Assembly (NCBI RefSeq): GCF_003123725.1
Contig: NZ_QETA01000003.1
Span: 1 to 64,000, forward strand
DNA length: 64,000 bases
Source of the DNA: Corticimicrobacter populi
GTDB taxonomy: Bacteria; Pseudomonadota; Gammaproteobacteria; Burkholderiales; Burkholderiaceae_B
Direction: 5' to 3'
The position numbers and the translations under genes are program-made. Below are positions 52,415 through 63,117 of the stretch, piece by piece. Positions within the stretch are counted from its first letter, which is position 1; each line of letters starts with the position of its first letter. The notes beneath the pieces were generated by a model that made no database searches, had not been told where the DNA came from, and saw nothing but the letters and a program-made list of their open reading frames with translations.

Positions 52415-52834
52415 TCACCCGGCAGCCGAACCAGCCGCCATCAGATCGATCACCTTGGCGTCCTGCGCAGCCTCGGCCCTTTCCAGACGCCCTTCGACCA
52501 CGGCACCGCACTCCATCTGCAGTTGCCGATAGACGATATTGCCGGTAATCCTGGCGTTGGCCTGCAACTCGAGGAAATGCTCGACCACCAGATCACCCGT
52601 AATCGTGCCATTGACCACTGCGTCATGGACACTGACGCGCCCGGTAATGCTGCCCTTGTCACTGATCACGATCAAGTTCTTCTCACCATCGATGCCGCTG
52701 ACGTTGCCATCGATGCGCCCATCCACGCGCAGTCCGCCACTGAATGAAATATCACCATTGACCACAAGATTGTCGGCAATCAGGCTGGACAGCTTGGTCG
52801 TTTCCAGCATCCGCTTGCGTTTTTTGTTGAACAT
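52415..52834 (-). CDS. Bactofilin
   Basis: A 139-residue polymer-forming cytoskeletal protein. The start MFNKKRKRMLETTKLSSLIA at 52834 follows GGGAGG and gives the usual membrane-targeting basic tail. The right-handed beta-helix core shows repeated strands: NLVVNGDISFSGGLRVDGRIDGNVSG, SVHDAVVNGTITGDLVV and the rest. Bactofilins often recruit M23 peptidases, and one is encoded two genes away. Confidence 0.92.
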   Translation of the reverse strand: MFNKKRKRMLETTKLSSLIADNLVVNGDISFSGGLRVDGRIDGNVSGIDGEKNLIVISDKGSITGRVSVHDAVVNGTITGDLVVEHFLELQANARITGNIVYRQLQMECGAVVEGRLERAEAAQDAKVIDLMAAGSAAG

Positions 52835-52894
52835 GCTGCCTCCCGGCCATTCTCGACCGTCCGTCGTGCGCGGTCCCACCGCGCGGGTTGTCAT

Positions 52895-53290
52895 TCAATT
52901 TGTCTTCGGCGGGCTGCTGCCGACCGATTTGAGAAAAGCCAGTTCGGCCTGCGCTTCCTTGAGTTGCTCGCTCAAGGTCGCAATCTGGCGCTCCAGTTCC
53001 TGTCGCGTTGCGACTTCGATATCGTGATTCAGGCTTGCCTGCTCCAGCGCCTGCTGCAACCGCGACAGCGATTGCTCGGGCGTTTCTGCAGCTTGCAATG
53101 CGTCATCGGTTGTAAGCCAGGGCAAATCCGTGCGCCCCTGAGCCCACCACGCAAAGCCGCCCGCAGCCAGTGCCAGGCAGAGCACAAGCCAGCCCAAGAT
53201 GGCCCGCCCCCTGCCGGAACGCCTGACCGCAAGATCAATATGTCCCGTACTCAGAGCACGACTATCAGGTTGACCTGAACCAAACATCAT
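52895..53290 (-). CDS. Membrane-anchored coiled-coil protein between bactofilin and M23 genes
   Basis: A 131-residue protein with a cytoplasmic N-terminus, one membrane span (about 31-50, LGWLVLCLALAAGGFAWWA) and a periplasmic coiled coil (about 72-120: SLSRLQQALEQASLNHDIEVATRQELERQIATLSEQLKEAQAEL). It lies ten bases after the M23 gene. I do not recognise the family. It may couple the two neighbours. Confidence 0.65.
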   Translation of the reverse strand: MMFGSGQPDSRALSTGHIDLAVRRSGRGRAILGWLVLCLALAAGGFAWWAQGRTDLPWLTTDDALQAAETPEQSLSRLQQALEQASLNHDIEVATRQELERQIATLSEQLKEAQAELAFLKSVGSSPPKTN

Positions 53291-53300
53291 CTACACCTGC

Positions 53301-54338
53301 CTAGAAACGTGCCAGATAAACCGCCGGATCCACAAATCGCCCATCCCTGAGGATTTCAAAATGCAAATGTGGCCCGGTAGAGCGCCCTGAATTGCCGACA
53401 CGTGCAATTTCCTGGCCCGGCATCACGGCCATGCCGCGACTGACCAGCAGCCGCGATGCGTGCGCATAGCGTGTCACCAGACCGGCACCATGATCGATCT
53501 CGACGGTATGTCCATACTCTCGGCGATAGCCCGCGTAGATCACCCGCCCGCCGGCGCTGGCATGAATAGGCGTACCACTGGGCGCAGGAAAATCGACGCC
53601 ACTGTGGAAAGCCAGCCTGCCCCGGAACGGATCGGTACGATTGCCGAACGTCGATGTCATCCGAAAGCCGGATACCGGTGTACGCCCCGGAAACGACATA
53701 TGCGCCAGGCTCAGCGAAGTCGTAGCAGCATCGAGGCCCGCCAGCAATGTGGACAGCCGATCTGCATCATCCTGAATACGCAGCAGCGTAGCAGCGACAT
53801 CGGGCACGGCACCCGCACCTGGGTCTATTGGCACCGCGACGCCGCCCTGGGTGGACTCGTCCTGCATGGGATCGGATGGTATGACCTCAGCGTCCGACTG
53901 GCCGGCTTCAGGCAACGGCTCCAGCATAGGGCCGCCAGAAGGAGATCCTGGCTGAGTCTTGGCAACACGGCCACCCTCGACCTGCTCGCTCCCCTGCATA
54001 CGCTCCTGAAACTCTCGGGCGGCACCCAGCCGGGCTGCCAGGCTTTGCGCCTCAAGCTCCAGTTGAACCAGCCGGCCCGACAATTCGCCCACCCGCTCGA
54101 CCAGCAAACGGCCATCCTGTGCTGCAACGACTTCCGGCGCATCCTGATCCGATACAGCCTGTTCGGCAACAGATTCGATAGGCTCCAGCAACGTCGGACG
54201 CCACAACCAGCCGATCAACATACCCAGACCAAGCGCCAGCAACAGCGCGGACGTCGCCAGCCCGAGGAAAAAACGGACACTGAGAGTTCTGGTTTTTGAT
54301 TTTGCCAGGGTTCGGGCGGACAGTATGACGAAAGCCAA
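53301..54338 (-). CDS. Membrane-anchored M23 metallopeptidase (LytM type)
   Basis: A 345-residue peptidoglycan endopeptidase. The start is TTG at 54338: AAGGAG lies eight bases before it and the product then begins MAFVILSARTLAK. One span is at about 23-44, then a coiled coil and disordered linker. The catalytic domain has HSGVDFPAPSGTPIHASAGG, with H and D ligands, and HLHFEILRDGRFVDP near the end. These cleave peptide crosslinks. The bactofilin nearby suggests local control of cell shape. Confidence 0.92.
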   Translation of the reverse strand: MAFVILSARTLAKSKTRTLSVRFFLGLATSALLLALGLGMLIGWLWRPTLLEPIESVAEQAVSDQDAPEVVAAQDGRLLVERVGELSGRLVQLELEAQSLAARLGAAREFQERMQGSEQVEGGRVAKTQPGSPSGGPMLEPLPEAGQSDAEVIPSDPMQDESTQGGVAVPIDPGAGAVPDVAATLLRIQDDADRLSTLLAGLDAATTSLSLAHMSFPGRTPVSGFRMTSTFGNRTDPFRGRLAFHSGVDFPAPSGTPIHASAGGRVIYAGYRREYGHTVEIDHGAGLVTRYAHASRLLVSRGMAVMPGQEIARVGNSGRSTGPHLHFEILRDGRFVDPAVYLARF

Positions 54339-54598
54339 CTCGCCATCTCCTTGAGAACGCCACCCGCACGGCAGCTGAAACAAAACGGCCTGCAGGCCGG
54401 GCGCATCGCTTTTATGAGCAACTGCTCCCGATTATTACTGGTTTTAACCCCTGGAGCAAGGACATATCATGTAGATACATATGCACATTGCGCATACAGC
54501 CAGGACAACCGGCCTGTGAGCCGCCGCCACACTGCGCAAAGCAAAGCCTGTTCACAAAGAAATTCGGGCCGCAGCACGCGGTGGTGCCAAAAAACAAA

Positions 54599-54630
54599 AT
54601 GGCCCTGATCACCAAAGCGATCAGGGCCAT
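54599..54630 (-). terminator. Terminator of the initiator tRNA
   Basis: Arms ATGGCCCTGATC/GATCAGGGCCAT (54599-54610 and 54619-54630) enclose an eight-base loop. On the minus strand it is followed by TTTTGTTTTTT. Confidence 0.92.
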
Positions 54631-54636
54631 TGAGTA

Positions 54637-54713
<77 letters not shown>

Positions 54714-54836
54714 TCTGTTCTGTACGTCAAAGATGAAATTATGCACTGTTGAAATCAGCCTGTCAACCCCACCTTGATTCTTTCATGTAGAAAGTCTTGC
54801 TGGGAGACTGGAGCTTTGAAGCAGAAAGCGCAATAA

Positions 54837-54856
54837 TACTGTTTTTATATACAGCA
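54837..54856 (+). promoter_or_regulatory. LexA (SOS) box upstream of umuDC
   Basis: The 20 bases TACTGTTTTTATATACAGCA fit the LexA consensus with CTG-N10-CAG. It is only seven bases before the umuD start codon, so the leader must be very short or absent. Confidence 0.88.
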
Positions 54857-54863
54857 TAAAACC

Positions 54864-55292
54864 ATGATTGCGCCATCTGCTCCATGTCTCCATGAAATAT
54901 GGCAAGCCAGTGCCACTGTCCAGTGCGGCTTTCCCAGCCCTGCCGCCGACCATGGTCAGCGTCGCATTGATCTCGCCCGCATCCTGACACCCAACCCCGA
55001 AGCCACCTTTCATCTCCGAGCACGAGGTCAGTCCATGCGCGACGCAGGCATCGACGACGGTGATGTCCTGATCGTGGACAGGTCGCTTCAGGCGACGCAC
55101 GGCGACATGGTCGTCGCCGTGATGGAAGGCGAATTCACCGTCAAGTACCTGTATCAGCATCAGGGCAAGGTCATGTTGAGAGCTGCCAATCCCGCCTTCA
55201 CCGATATCGCGCTGCGCGAAGGCCAGGAACTGAGTATCTGGGGAGTCGTCACATGGATCATCAAGGCAGCACATCGACACGCATCGCGCTGA
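54864..55292 (+). CDS. umuD: UmuD, SOS mutagenesis protein
   Basis: A 142-residue LexA/UmuD-family protein. The self-cleavage Cys-Gly is in VQCGFPSPAAD (about 21-22), the Ser nucleophile in ARGQSMRDAGIDDGD and the Lys in GEFTVKYLY. Length and start match UmuD; no ribosome site is seen, which with the SOS box so close suggests leaderless or near-leaderless translation. After RecA-dependent cleavage it joins UmuC to form Pol V. It overlaps umuC by 40 bases. Confidence 0.93.
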   Translation: MIAPSAPCLHEIWQASATVQCGFPSPAADHGQRRIDLARILTPNPEATFHLRARGQSMRDAGIDDGDVLIVDRSLQATHGDMVVAVMEGEFTVKYLYQHQGKVMLRAANPAFTDIALREGQELSIWGVVTWIIKAAHRHASR

Positions 55293-56551
55293 TCGATGGC
55301 AACAGTTTCTACTGCGCCTGTGAACGGGTCATACAGCCGGCTCTGGCAGGCAAACCGTTGATCGTGCTATCCAACAATGATGGCTGCGCCATTGCCCGCA
55401 GCAACGAGGCCAAGGCGCTCGGCATACGGATGGGCGCACCATGGTTCAGTATCCGGCACCTGGAATCCCGGGGCCTGGTGGCGAGATCCGCCAACTTTGC
55501 CCTATATGGTGACATGAGCGATCGCATGATGACCCTGATCGGCCAGTTCGCACCACATCAGGAAATTTATTCCATCGATGAATCCTTTCTCGACCTGGGC
55601 GGCCTGTCGGACACCGGGCAAGAGATCGGCCAGGCCATCCGCCATCGCATCGCACAGTGGCTCGGCCTGCCGACCTGCGTCGGCATCGGTGCCAGCAAAA
55701 CACTAGCCAAACTGGCCAACCATCTGGCCAAGACCTACCCTGTCCTGCAGGGCGTCTGTGATCTTTGCGACATTGCCCCGGAACGGCGTGATCGGGCACT
55801 GGCACTGACGCCCGTCGATGCCGTCTGGGGCATCGGCCGCCGGCTCGCCCCCCGATTGCGGGCCCAGGACATCCACACGGCGCTGGACCTGGCTCGCAGC
55901 AACCCCCGAGACCTGCGCAGTGCATTTTCGAGCACCGTGGCCGATACTGCCCGGGAACTGGCCGGAGAGGCCTGCCTGGACTGGCAGGATCATCCGGAAC
56001 CGCGCCGTCAGATCCTCTGCTCACGCAGCTTCGGGCAGCCCGTGACCCGGCTCGACGATCTGCTCCAGGCTATCAGCCGCTTCACCAGCCGGGCTGCCGA
56101 AAAGCTGCGGAGACAGGGTTCGTTGGCCGGCACCCTGCAGGTATTCGCGCGAACCAGTTATTTCAAGCCGGGTCGGCAACACGCCTGCAGTGCCGTTCTG
56201 CCATTGACGCCCCCCTCCGATCGGACCGACCGCCTGATTGCCGTTGCCCTCGCCGGGCTGCGTGGCGGCTATCGACCCGGCTGCAACTACGCCAAGGCCG
56301 GCGTCTGCCTGATGGATATCCAGCCCACTCATGCCCAATTTCAATATGACCTGTTTGCGCCTGCCGAGCCGCCCCGCGCCGACGACAGGACCATGCTGGC
56401 ACTGGATCGAATCAATGCCCGCTTTGGCGCGGATACACTGCAGATCGCCAGCGCCCTGCACGATCATGATGCTCCCTGGCTGATGCGCCAGGAACGTATG
56501 TCGCCACGGGCCACGACCTGCTGGAACGAGTTGATCGAAATACGCTGTTGA
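55253..56551 (+). CDS. umuC: UmuC, DNA polymerase V subunit
   Basis: A 432-residue Y-family translesion polymerase. The palm motifs are ALIDGNSFYCACERV, with the metal-binding Asp, and YSIDESFLDL with the Asp-Glu pair; a helix-hairpin-helix with VWGIGRRLAPRL follows. Length matches UmuC. The start at 55253 overlaps umuD by 40 bases; a later start would cut the first strand. Controlled by the SOS box upstream of umuD. Confidence 0.95.
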   Translation: MDHQGSTSTRIALIDGNSFYCACERVIQPALAGKPLIVLSNNDGCAIARSNEAKALGIRMGAPWFSIRHLESRGLVARSANFALYGDMSDRMMTLIGQFAPHQEIYSIDESFLDLGGLSDTGQEIGQAIRHRIAQWLGLPTCVGIGASKTLAKLANHLAKTYPVLQGVCDLCDIAPERRDRALALTPVDAVWGIGRRLAPRLRAQDIHTALDLARSNPRDLRSAFSSTVADTARELAGEACLDWQDHPEPRRQILCSRSFGQPVTRLDDLLQAISRFTSRAAEKLRRQGSLAGTLQVFARTSYFKPGRQHACSAVLPLTPPSDRTDRLIAVALAGLRGGYRPGCNYAKAGVCLMDIQPTHAQFQYDLFAPAEPPRADDRTMLALDRINARFGADTLQIASALHDHDAPWLMRQERMSPRATTCWNELIEIRC

Positions 56552-56630
56552 TGGCAGTATGCCTGCCCCGCACCATCTTTCCCCTTTTGCATTTTTACTG
56601 ATGCCCTGTCTGATCACTGCCCCGACATGT

Positions 56631-57632
56631 ATGCTTGCCCATAGACTGTGCCTGCTTCTGCTTGCCATCCTCCTACCCTGCGCGGCACTTGCCGCGCCTC
56701 CCGACTTCGAACAGGCCAAGATCGAATCCCGCCAGCATGTCTATCATGATCGCAACCAAGGCGTAGGTGGTGATCTCTATTGCGGCTGCGACTGGCGCTG
56801 GACCGGCCGTTCTGGCGGACGCATGGAGCCGACCTCGTGCGGCTACAGCACGCGCGCCCAGCCCCAGCGAGCCGAACGGCTCGAATGGGAACATATCGTG
56901 CCAGCCAGCAATTTCGGGCGGGCCCGTCAGTGCTGGCAGCAGGGTGGCCGTGGGCACTGCCAGCAGACCGACCCGGTATTCAACGCCATGGAAGCCGATA
57001 TGCACAACCTCACTCCTGTCGTGGGCGAAGTCAATGGTGACCGGCAAAATTTTCCATTCGGCCCTGTCGCGAACAATCAGGCCGACTACGGTGCCTGTTC
57101 TTTTCGGATCGATTTCCGACAGCGTACCGCTGAGCCGCCAGACAGTGCCAAAGGGTTGCTGGCGCGGGTCTACTTCTACATGCATGACCGCTACAACCTG
57201 CCGATGTCGCGCCAGCAGGCACGCCTGCTGATGACATGGGATCGCCAGTTCCCGGTCGATGCCGCCGAGCGGGAGCGCGACCAGCGCATCGCGACACGCA
57301 TGGGCCACGGCAATCCGTTCGTCAGTGGCGCACGGCAATGGTCGGAGGGCCATCGCAACAGCGGCGAAGGCCTCAGGAATAGCGCGCAAGGCCATATTCG
57401 GAGCACACCGGCCAGCAGCACCTCAACGGCCTCACAGATGAGAGTGGCACCCGCATCGGCATCCAGCCATGTCAGCACGACCTCGGTACGCGGCAACCGC
57501 AGAAGCCAGGTGTATCACCTGCCGCAGGGCTGCCCAGGCTACAGCCGCATGGCACAGCACAACATCATCGAGTTCGACAGTGAAAACGCCGCCCGGGCCG
57601 CCGGTTTCAGGCGGGCAGGCGACTGCCGGTAA
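56631..57632 (+). CDS. Secreted EndA-type endonuclease with a C-terminal Cys/His domain
   Basis: A 333-residue secreted nuclease. The start MLAHRLCLLLLAILLPC at 56631 gives a signal peptide ending ALAA; ATGs at 56601 and 56559 are alternatives, and none has a clear ribosome site. The endonuclease I domain (about 25-240) has EWEHIVPASNFGR with the catalytic His, and paired Cys (YCGCDW, SCGYS). Residues 240-285 are a Ser/Gly/His linker. The last 48 residues (SQVYHLPQGCPGYSRMAQHNIIEFDSENAARAAGF then DC) resemble an Ada-like Cys/His zinc-binding domain. Fusion of the two is notable. Confidence 0.88.
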   Translation: MLAHRLCLLLLAILLPCAALAAPPDFEQAKIESRQHVYHDRNQGVGGDLYCGCDWRWTGRSGGRMEPTSCGYSTRAQPQRAERLEWEHIVPASNFGRARQCWQQGGRGHCQQTDPVFNAMEADMHNLTPVVGEVNGDRQNFPFGPVANNQADYGACSFRIDFRQRTAEPPDSAKGLLARVYFYMHDRYNLPMSRQQARLLMTWDRQFPVDAAERERDQRIATRMGHGNPFVSGARQWSEGHRNSGEGLRNSAQGHIRSTPASSTSTASQMRVAPASASSHVSTTSVRGNRRSQVYHLPQGCPGYSRMAQHNIIEFDSENAARAAGFRRAGDCR

Positions 57633-57675
57633 AGGCATCGGAACAGCCTTGAGGCATTGACCCAAGGCATATCGA

Positions 57676-58902
57676 CTACAGCCGAACCTGCGTCGCCTTG
57701 AGCACGCGACCACGCGGCTGATCGGCCCTGGGACGGATCAGGTACGGCACGAAGCGCCACAGGTACAGCACCAAGGACACGATCCAGGCGCAGGCTGCCG
57801 CGTGCAGCAACGGTATCGCCGGAGCAGCGGGCAGCAGTGCCAGAAGCCGCAGCACGAATGCCAGCACCATCAGCAGATAACTCGTCACCATGCTGCGGTC
57901 GGTCTTGAGTGGACGCCCGAGATGCCCCAGCGCCGTGCGCGTGACCATGCCGATAATCAACAAGGTAAAGCCACCGATGCCGATCACATGCACCGGCCAT
58001 GCAACGCGGATTTCCCATCCTGCACGCTGCCCCGCTTCGACCAGCAAGCCGGCTCCCAGCATGGCGTAACCCAGATAGAGAATCCACAGCAGCGGCACAC
58101 GGCGCACGGCCAGCGGTTTCCAACTCAGCCACTGCCAGAGCGAAATCCCCCCAGCACCGAGCAGGGCCAATGCCGTCACGACATCCCACTGCAGCAGGTT
58201 GGCGACCAGTGCACATGCCGTCAGATAGAGTTGCCACTGCCCGCTGCGCACGTGCATGGGAATCTCCAGCCCCTGGACCCCTCGTGATGCAAAGAACGGA
58301 ATCACGCGCCGCGCCACCAGCAATGCAATCAGGGCCATGCTCAGCAAGCCCTGGTTGAAGCGTTCCATCAACGCGGCATAATCGCCGCGCCAGGCCTCAA
58401 GGAGAAACAAAGCATCCGCGATTCCCAGCGCCAGTATCAGCAACGGCACGGCATAGTTACGCCGATTGCGGGTGCCATAGATCGCCCGCCCCACAGCCCA
58501 CGCCGCACCGGCGTAAAACAGCAGTTCACAGGCTGCCCCGACCAGAAAGGCCGCATCGCCATGCAGCAGAAAAGCGATCCGGGCCACCAGCCAAAGCAGC
58601 ACCAACCCGCCCAGCTTGCGCCCGCTCAGAGGATTGACCCCTGTCCAATTGTTGACCGCCGTCAGCAAAAACCCCACGGCAATGGTGGCGATGAACGCCC
58701 ACAGCATTTCATGGGCATGCCAGACCACGCCAAACAGACGCGACGTCAGCCAGCCCGGCGCATACATCCAGACCGCCAGCGACACGGCAGCCCAGGCGCA
58801 GCCCCCCATGTACAACGGCCTGAATCCCAGTTCGAGGAAGGCCCGCCACTGCGGACGCGACGGAGACGGCTCAGGTTCGTGAATATGCAGAAGTTCGCTC
58901 AT
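57676..58902 (-). CDS. NnrS-family heme-copper membrane protein
   Basis: A 408-residue protein with about 12 membrane spans. Family segments include the WHAHEMLWAFIATIAVGFLLTAVNNWTG region, with His ligands, and HVIGIGGFTLLIIGMVTRTALGHLGR. NnrS proteins protect cells from nitric oxide stress during denitrification. An FNR/Dnr-like site lies about 55 bases upstream. No nitrate or nitrite reductase genes lie in the window. Confidence 0.92.
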   Translation of the reverse strand: MSELLHIHEPEPSPSRPQWRAFLELGFRPLYMGGCAWAAVSLAVWMYAPGWLTSRLFGVVWHAHEMLWAFIATIAVGFLLTAVNNWTGVNPLSGRKLGGLVLLWLVARIAFLLHGDAAFLVGAACELLFYAGAAWAVGRAIYGTRNRRNYAVPLLILALGIADALFLLEAWRGDYAALMERFNQGLLSMALIALLVARRVIPFFASRGVQGLEIPMHVRSGQWQLYLTACALVANLLQWDVVTALALLGAGGISLWQWLSWKPLAVRRVPLLWILYLGYAMLGAGLLVEAGQRAGWEIRVAWPVHVIGIGGFTLLIIGMVTRTALGHLGRPLKTDRSMVTSYLLMVLAFVLRLLALLPAAPAIPLLHAAACAWIVSLVLYLWRFVPYLIRPRADQPRGRVLKATQVRL

Positions 58903-58954
58903 ATGGATTTCCTATCGATATGAGCATCATCACACGAGGCGTACCGTATCGTGA

Positions 58955-58968
58955 TTGATGTAAGGCAA
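58955..58968 (-). promoter_or_regulatory. FNR/Dnr-like site upstream of the nnrS gene
   Basis: TTGATGTAAGGCAA fits TTGAT-N4-ATCAA at eight of ten defined positions. It is centred 59 bases before the start codon, near -41.5 for a plausible transcription start. Anaerobic or NO control of nnrS genes is usual. Confidence 0.5.
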
Positions 58969-58981
58969 GTTGCCAATGCGA

Positions 58982-59521
58982 TCAGCGCTGCTTGATCAAG
59001 GCCAGCACATCCCTGAATTTCGGGTTTTCACAATGATGCAGCCACTCGAACAGCACCATCTCGGCCGTGGCGATCTCGATGCCATGCCCCTGGGCTCGCT
59101 GCAATGCGATGGCATGGTCAACCGGTCGGCGCGAACTGCTACCGTCGGCAAGCAATACCACCCGATGGCCCGCCACACGCAGCCCCAGGGCAGTCTGCAA
59201 GACGCAGACATGGGCTTCCCAGCCTGCCAGCAAAAAAGTACTGCGCTCCGGCGGCAGTACAACACCAAAGCCAGGTTCCTCGATTGCGCTGAAATGGATC
59301 TTGGGAAATACCAGATCAGCCAGCCCGTCCAGTGCCGGCACCGTAGGGCCGATCTTGTCGGCCTGATGCTCGGTCACGACAACCGGCACCTTCAGCAAGC
59401 GCGCCGCACGAGCCAGCATGGAGGCACACGCGACAGTGGCGGTGCCATCATGCATGGCGGGCATCAGTTTTTCCTGAAAATCGATCAGCAGCAACACACT
59501 GTCATCGGCCCAGATTGTCAT
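58982..59521 (-). CDS. Isochorismatase-family cysteine hydrolase
   Basis: A 179-residue enzyme. The catalytic triad is visible: Asp in VLLLIDFQEKLM, Lys in FPKIHFSA, and Cys in LAGWEAHVCVLQTALGL. Members hydrolyse isochorismate, nicotinamide and related compounds; substrate not set. It is nested between nnrS and ettA on the same strand. Confidence 0.88.
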   Translation of the reverse strand: MTIWADDSVLLLIDFQEKLMPAMHDGTATVACASMLARAARLLKVPVVVTEHQADKIGPTVPALDGLADLVFPKIHFSAIEEPGFGVVLPPERSTFLLAGWEAHVCVLQTALGLRVAGHRVVLLADGSSSRRPVDHAIALQRAQGHGIEIATAEMVLFEWLHHCENPKFRDVLALIKQR

Positions 59522-59542
59522 CAGCCCGCCTCCTTGCGGTTT

Positions 59543-61216
<1,674 letters not shown>

Positions 61217-61320
61217 TCGGTGGAAACTCGAAAAAACAAGGGGTTGAAGCGGCGAGTTTAGCCTATCCTGCGCGCCCTGTATCATTGCGGTCTGGCCCAC
61301 ACTGCGGAATTCTGTCTACC

Positions 61321-61806
61321 ATGTCTGCCGACCTCACCCCAAACTCCGATCTGCCTGACGCTCGCCAGGAAAACCTGACCTTTACCTCCGATGAACTGAC
61401 GCTGCTGGCCCGCACCGCCGATGCCCTGACCGCCTACTCGGGCAAATCGGTCCTGGCCGAACATGGCACCTTCGAGGACGGCGGAGCCTGGGTCATCTTC
61501 GCCATTCCGCTGAGTGTCGAGGAAAAGGTCGAAAAAGGCACGACGACTGTCCAGATGGGCGGTCCCGGCACGCTCTGGCTGGGCAACGCCGGCGGGCTCA
61601 ATCCCGGCCCTGACGACGTGTACGAATGCCGCTACATCTGGTCGATCCAGATCACCGACGACGAAGGCGCACGCTTCGTCAAGCTGGATGAAGACGGCGA
61701 GGCGGCAGCCTGGTCGGACTTCCTGCCGGATCTGCTGCCTTTTGCCGCGGGAGCCGACGCGCAGATCCTGCCGCCGGACGAGGACGACGATGAGGACGAT
61801 CGATGA
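61321..61806 (+). CDS. Acidic hypothetical protein coupled to the NYN gene
   Basis: A 161-residue acidic soluble protein (start MSADLTPNS). The central part is a compact beta-rich domain (TAYSGKSVLAEHGTFEDGGAWVIFAIPL, YECRYIWSIQI). It ends in a run of Asp and Glu (PPDEDDDEDDR), overlapping the NYN gene by four bases. I do not recognise the family. It may work with the NYN nuclease. Confidence 0.65.
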   Translation: MSADLTPNSDLPDARQENLTFTSDELTLLARTADALTAYSGKSVLAEHGTFEDGGAWVIFAIPLSVEEKVEKGTTTVQMGGPGTLWLGNAGGLNPGPDDVYECRYIWSIQITDDEGARFVKLDEDGEAAAWSDFLPDLLPFAAGADAQILPPDEDDDEDDR

Positions 61807-62990
61807 AAAGCGCGCTTTTCATCGATTTCGACAATGTCTATTCCTGCCTGAAGCAGCTTGATCTCACGTATGCAGAGCGCTTTGCCCAGCAACCTGCAGC
61901 CTGGCTGTCGTGGCTGGTCGATGCGCTGCAACTGCCTGACGGCGCACCTGCCGATGCCAAACGACGCATCCTGGTACGCCGTTGCTATCTCAATCCACAG
62001 GTCTACCAACAGTTTCGTGCCCGCTTCAATATGGCTGGCTTTGAGATTGTCGATTGCCCCGCACTGACCAGCGGCGGCAAAACCAGCACCGATATCCATA
62101 TGGTGCTGGATATTGTCGATCTCCTGCAGCATGAAGCGCACTACGACGAATTCATCGTTTTTTCCGCCGATGCGGATTTCACGCCAGTATTGCGCCGCCT
62201 GCGTCGATGGGACAGACGTACCACCGTGCTGGCGGTCGGATTCCCCTCTGCCGCATATCGCGCCTCGGCAGACCTGCTGATCAATCCCGACGATTTCATC
62301 CGCTATGGCCTGGGTATCGACGATGAGCCAGAACCCGCAACGGTGCCCATGGATATCGGCGCTGACGTAGAGGATCTGATCAGATCGCATCTGCAGCAAA
62401 CGCAAAGAAACATTTCGTGTGCGCACATGGCCAACCTGATTATCCAGAAGTATCCGCAACTGGCCACAGACTGGAATGGACACGGCACATTCCGAAAATT
62501 CTCCGAAACACTGGATATCGAACCATTCACTTTCGAATGGAATGCCTCAGGTGGGCGGTTGCTTGCCGTGGATGCAGATACAGCGGATACCCTTCCCCAC
62601 GAAGGCTGGGAAACAACACCGCATCTTTATGACATCGTCAGCCGTATCCACGAAGCCACCGATATCCCCTTGCTGCCGCCTGGCAAATATCGTCTTCTGA
62701 TCTCCCTGCTCTCCCGGGATGTGGCATCGCACCCTTTCAATCTCGTGGAAACCAGCAAACGCCTGCGAGATGCCAGCAAGGACGCTGCACAGCCCATCAG
62801 CCGCTCGGCCATACAGCATGTGCTGCGCGGCATCCTCTTTCGCGGACACGCCTTCGAGCGTGGTCCCAACGATCCTTCGACACTGCAGCAGAAGCTGACG
62901 GACAACATCCGTTCGCTGTGCCTTCGCGAACAGATCATCCTGGACACCGAGACAGAGGCAGCCATCCAGGCCTGGATACCGGCAACCTGA
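61803..62990 (+). CDS. NYN-domain nuclease with OST-HTH-like tail
   Basis: A 395-residue protein. The NYN/LabA-like (PIN-type) domain covers 1-170, with acidic residues in ALFIDFDNVYS, a central Asp in TSTDIHMVLDIVD, and FSADADFTPVLRRL. About residues 180-245 resemble an OST-HTH/LOTUS RNA-binding domain, with a GTFRKFSETLD segment. A third helical part (260-395) follows. Such proteins are thought to act on RNA. Coupled to the acidic gene upstream. Confidence 0.85.
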   Translation: MKSALFIDFDNVYSCLKQLDLTYAERFAQQPAAWLSWLVDALQLPDGAPADAKRRILVRRCYLNPQVYQQFRARFNMAGFEIVDCPALTSGGKTSTDIHMVLDIVDLLQHEAHYDEFIVFSADADFTPVLRRLRRWDRRTTVLAVGFPSAAYRASADLLINPDDFIRYGLGIDDEPEPATVPMDIGADVEDLIRSHLQQTQRNISCAHMANLIIQKYPQLATDWNGHGTFRKFSETLDIEPFTFEWNASGGRLLAVDADTADTLPHEGWETTPHLYDIVSRIHEATDIPLLPPGKYRLLISLLSRDVASHPFNLVETSKRLRDASKDAAQPISRSAIQHVLRGILFRGHAFERGPNDPSTLQQKLTDNIRSLCLREQIILDTETEAAIQAWIPAT

Positions 62991-63069
62991 GCCCCACGTT
63001 TTTGTTACTGCGTTCCGGCGCTACCCCTCTGCCAAGGGGGCGCTTTTTGCCCAGGAACGGCCCGACGAA

Positions 63070-63100
63070 AAAAAAAGCCGCGATGAACGCGGCTTTTTTT
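63070..63100. terminator. Two-way terminator after the NYN gene
   Basis: The stem GCCGCG/CGCGGC with a five-base loop is flanked by an A-run on the left and a T-run on the right. It lies between convergent genes: the NYN protein and the 42-aa protein. Confidence 0.9.
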
Positions 63101-63117
63101 ATTCAGGCGAGTCGATA

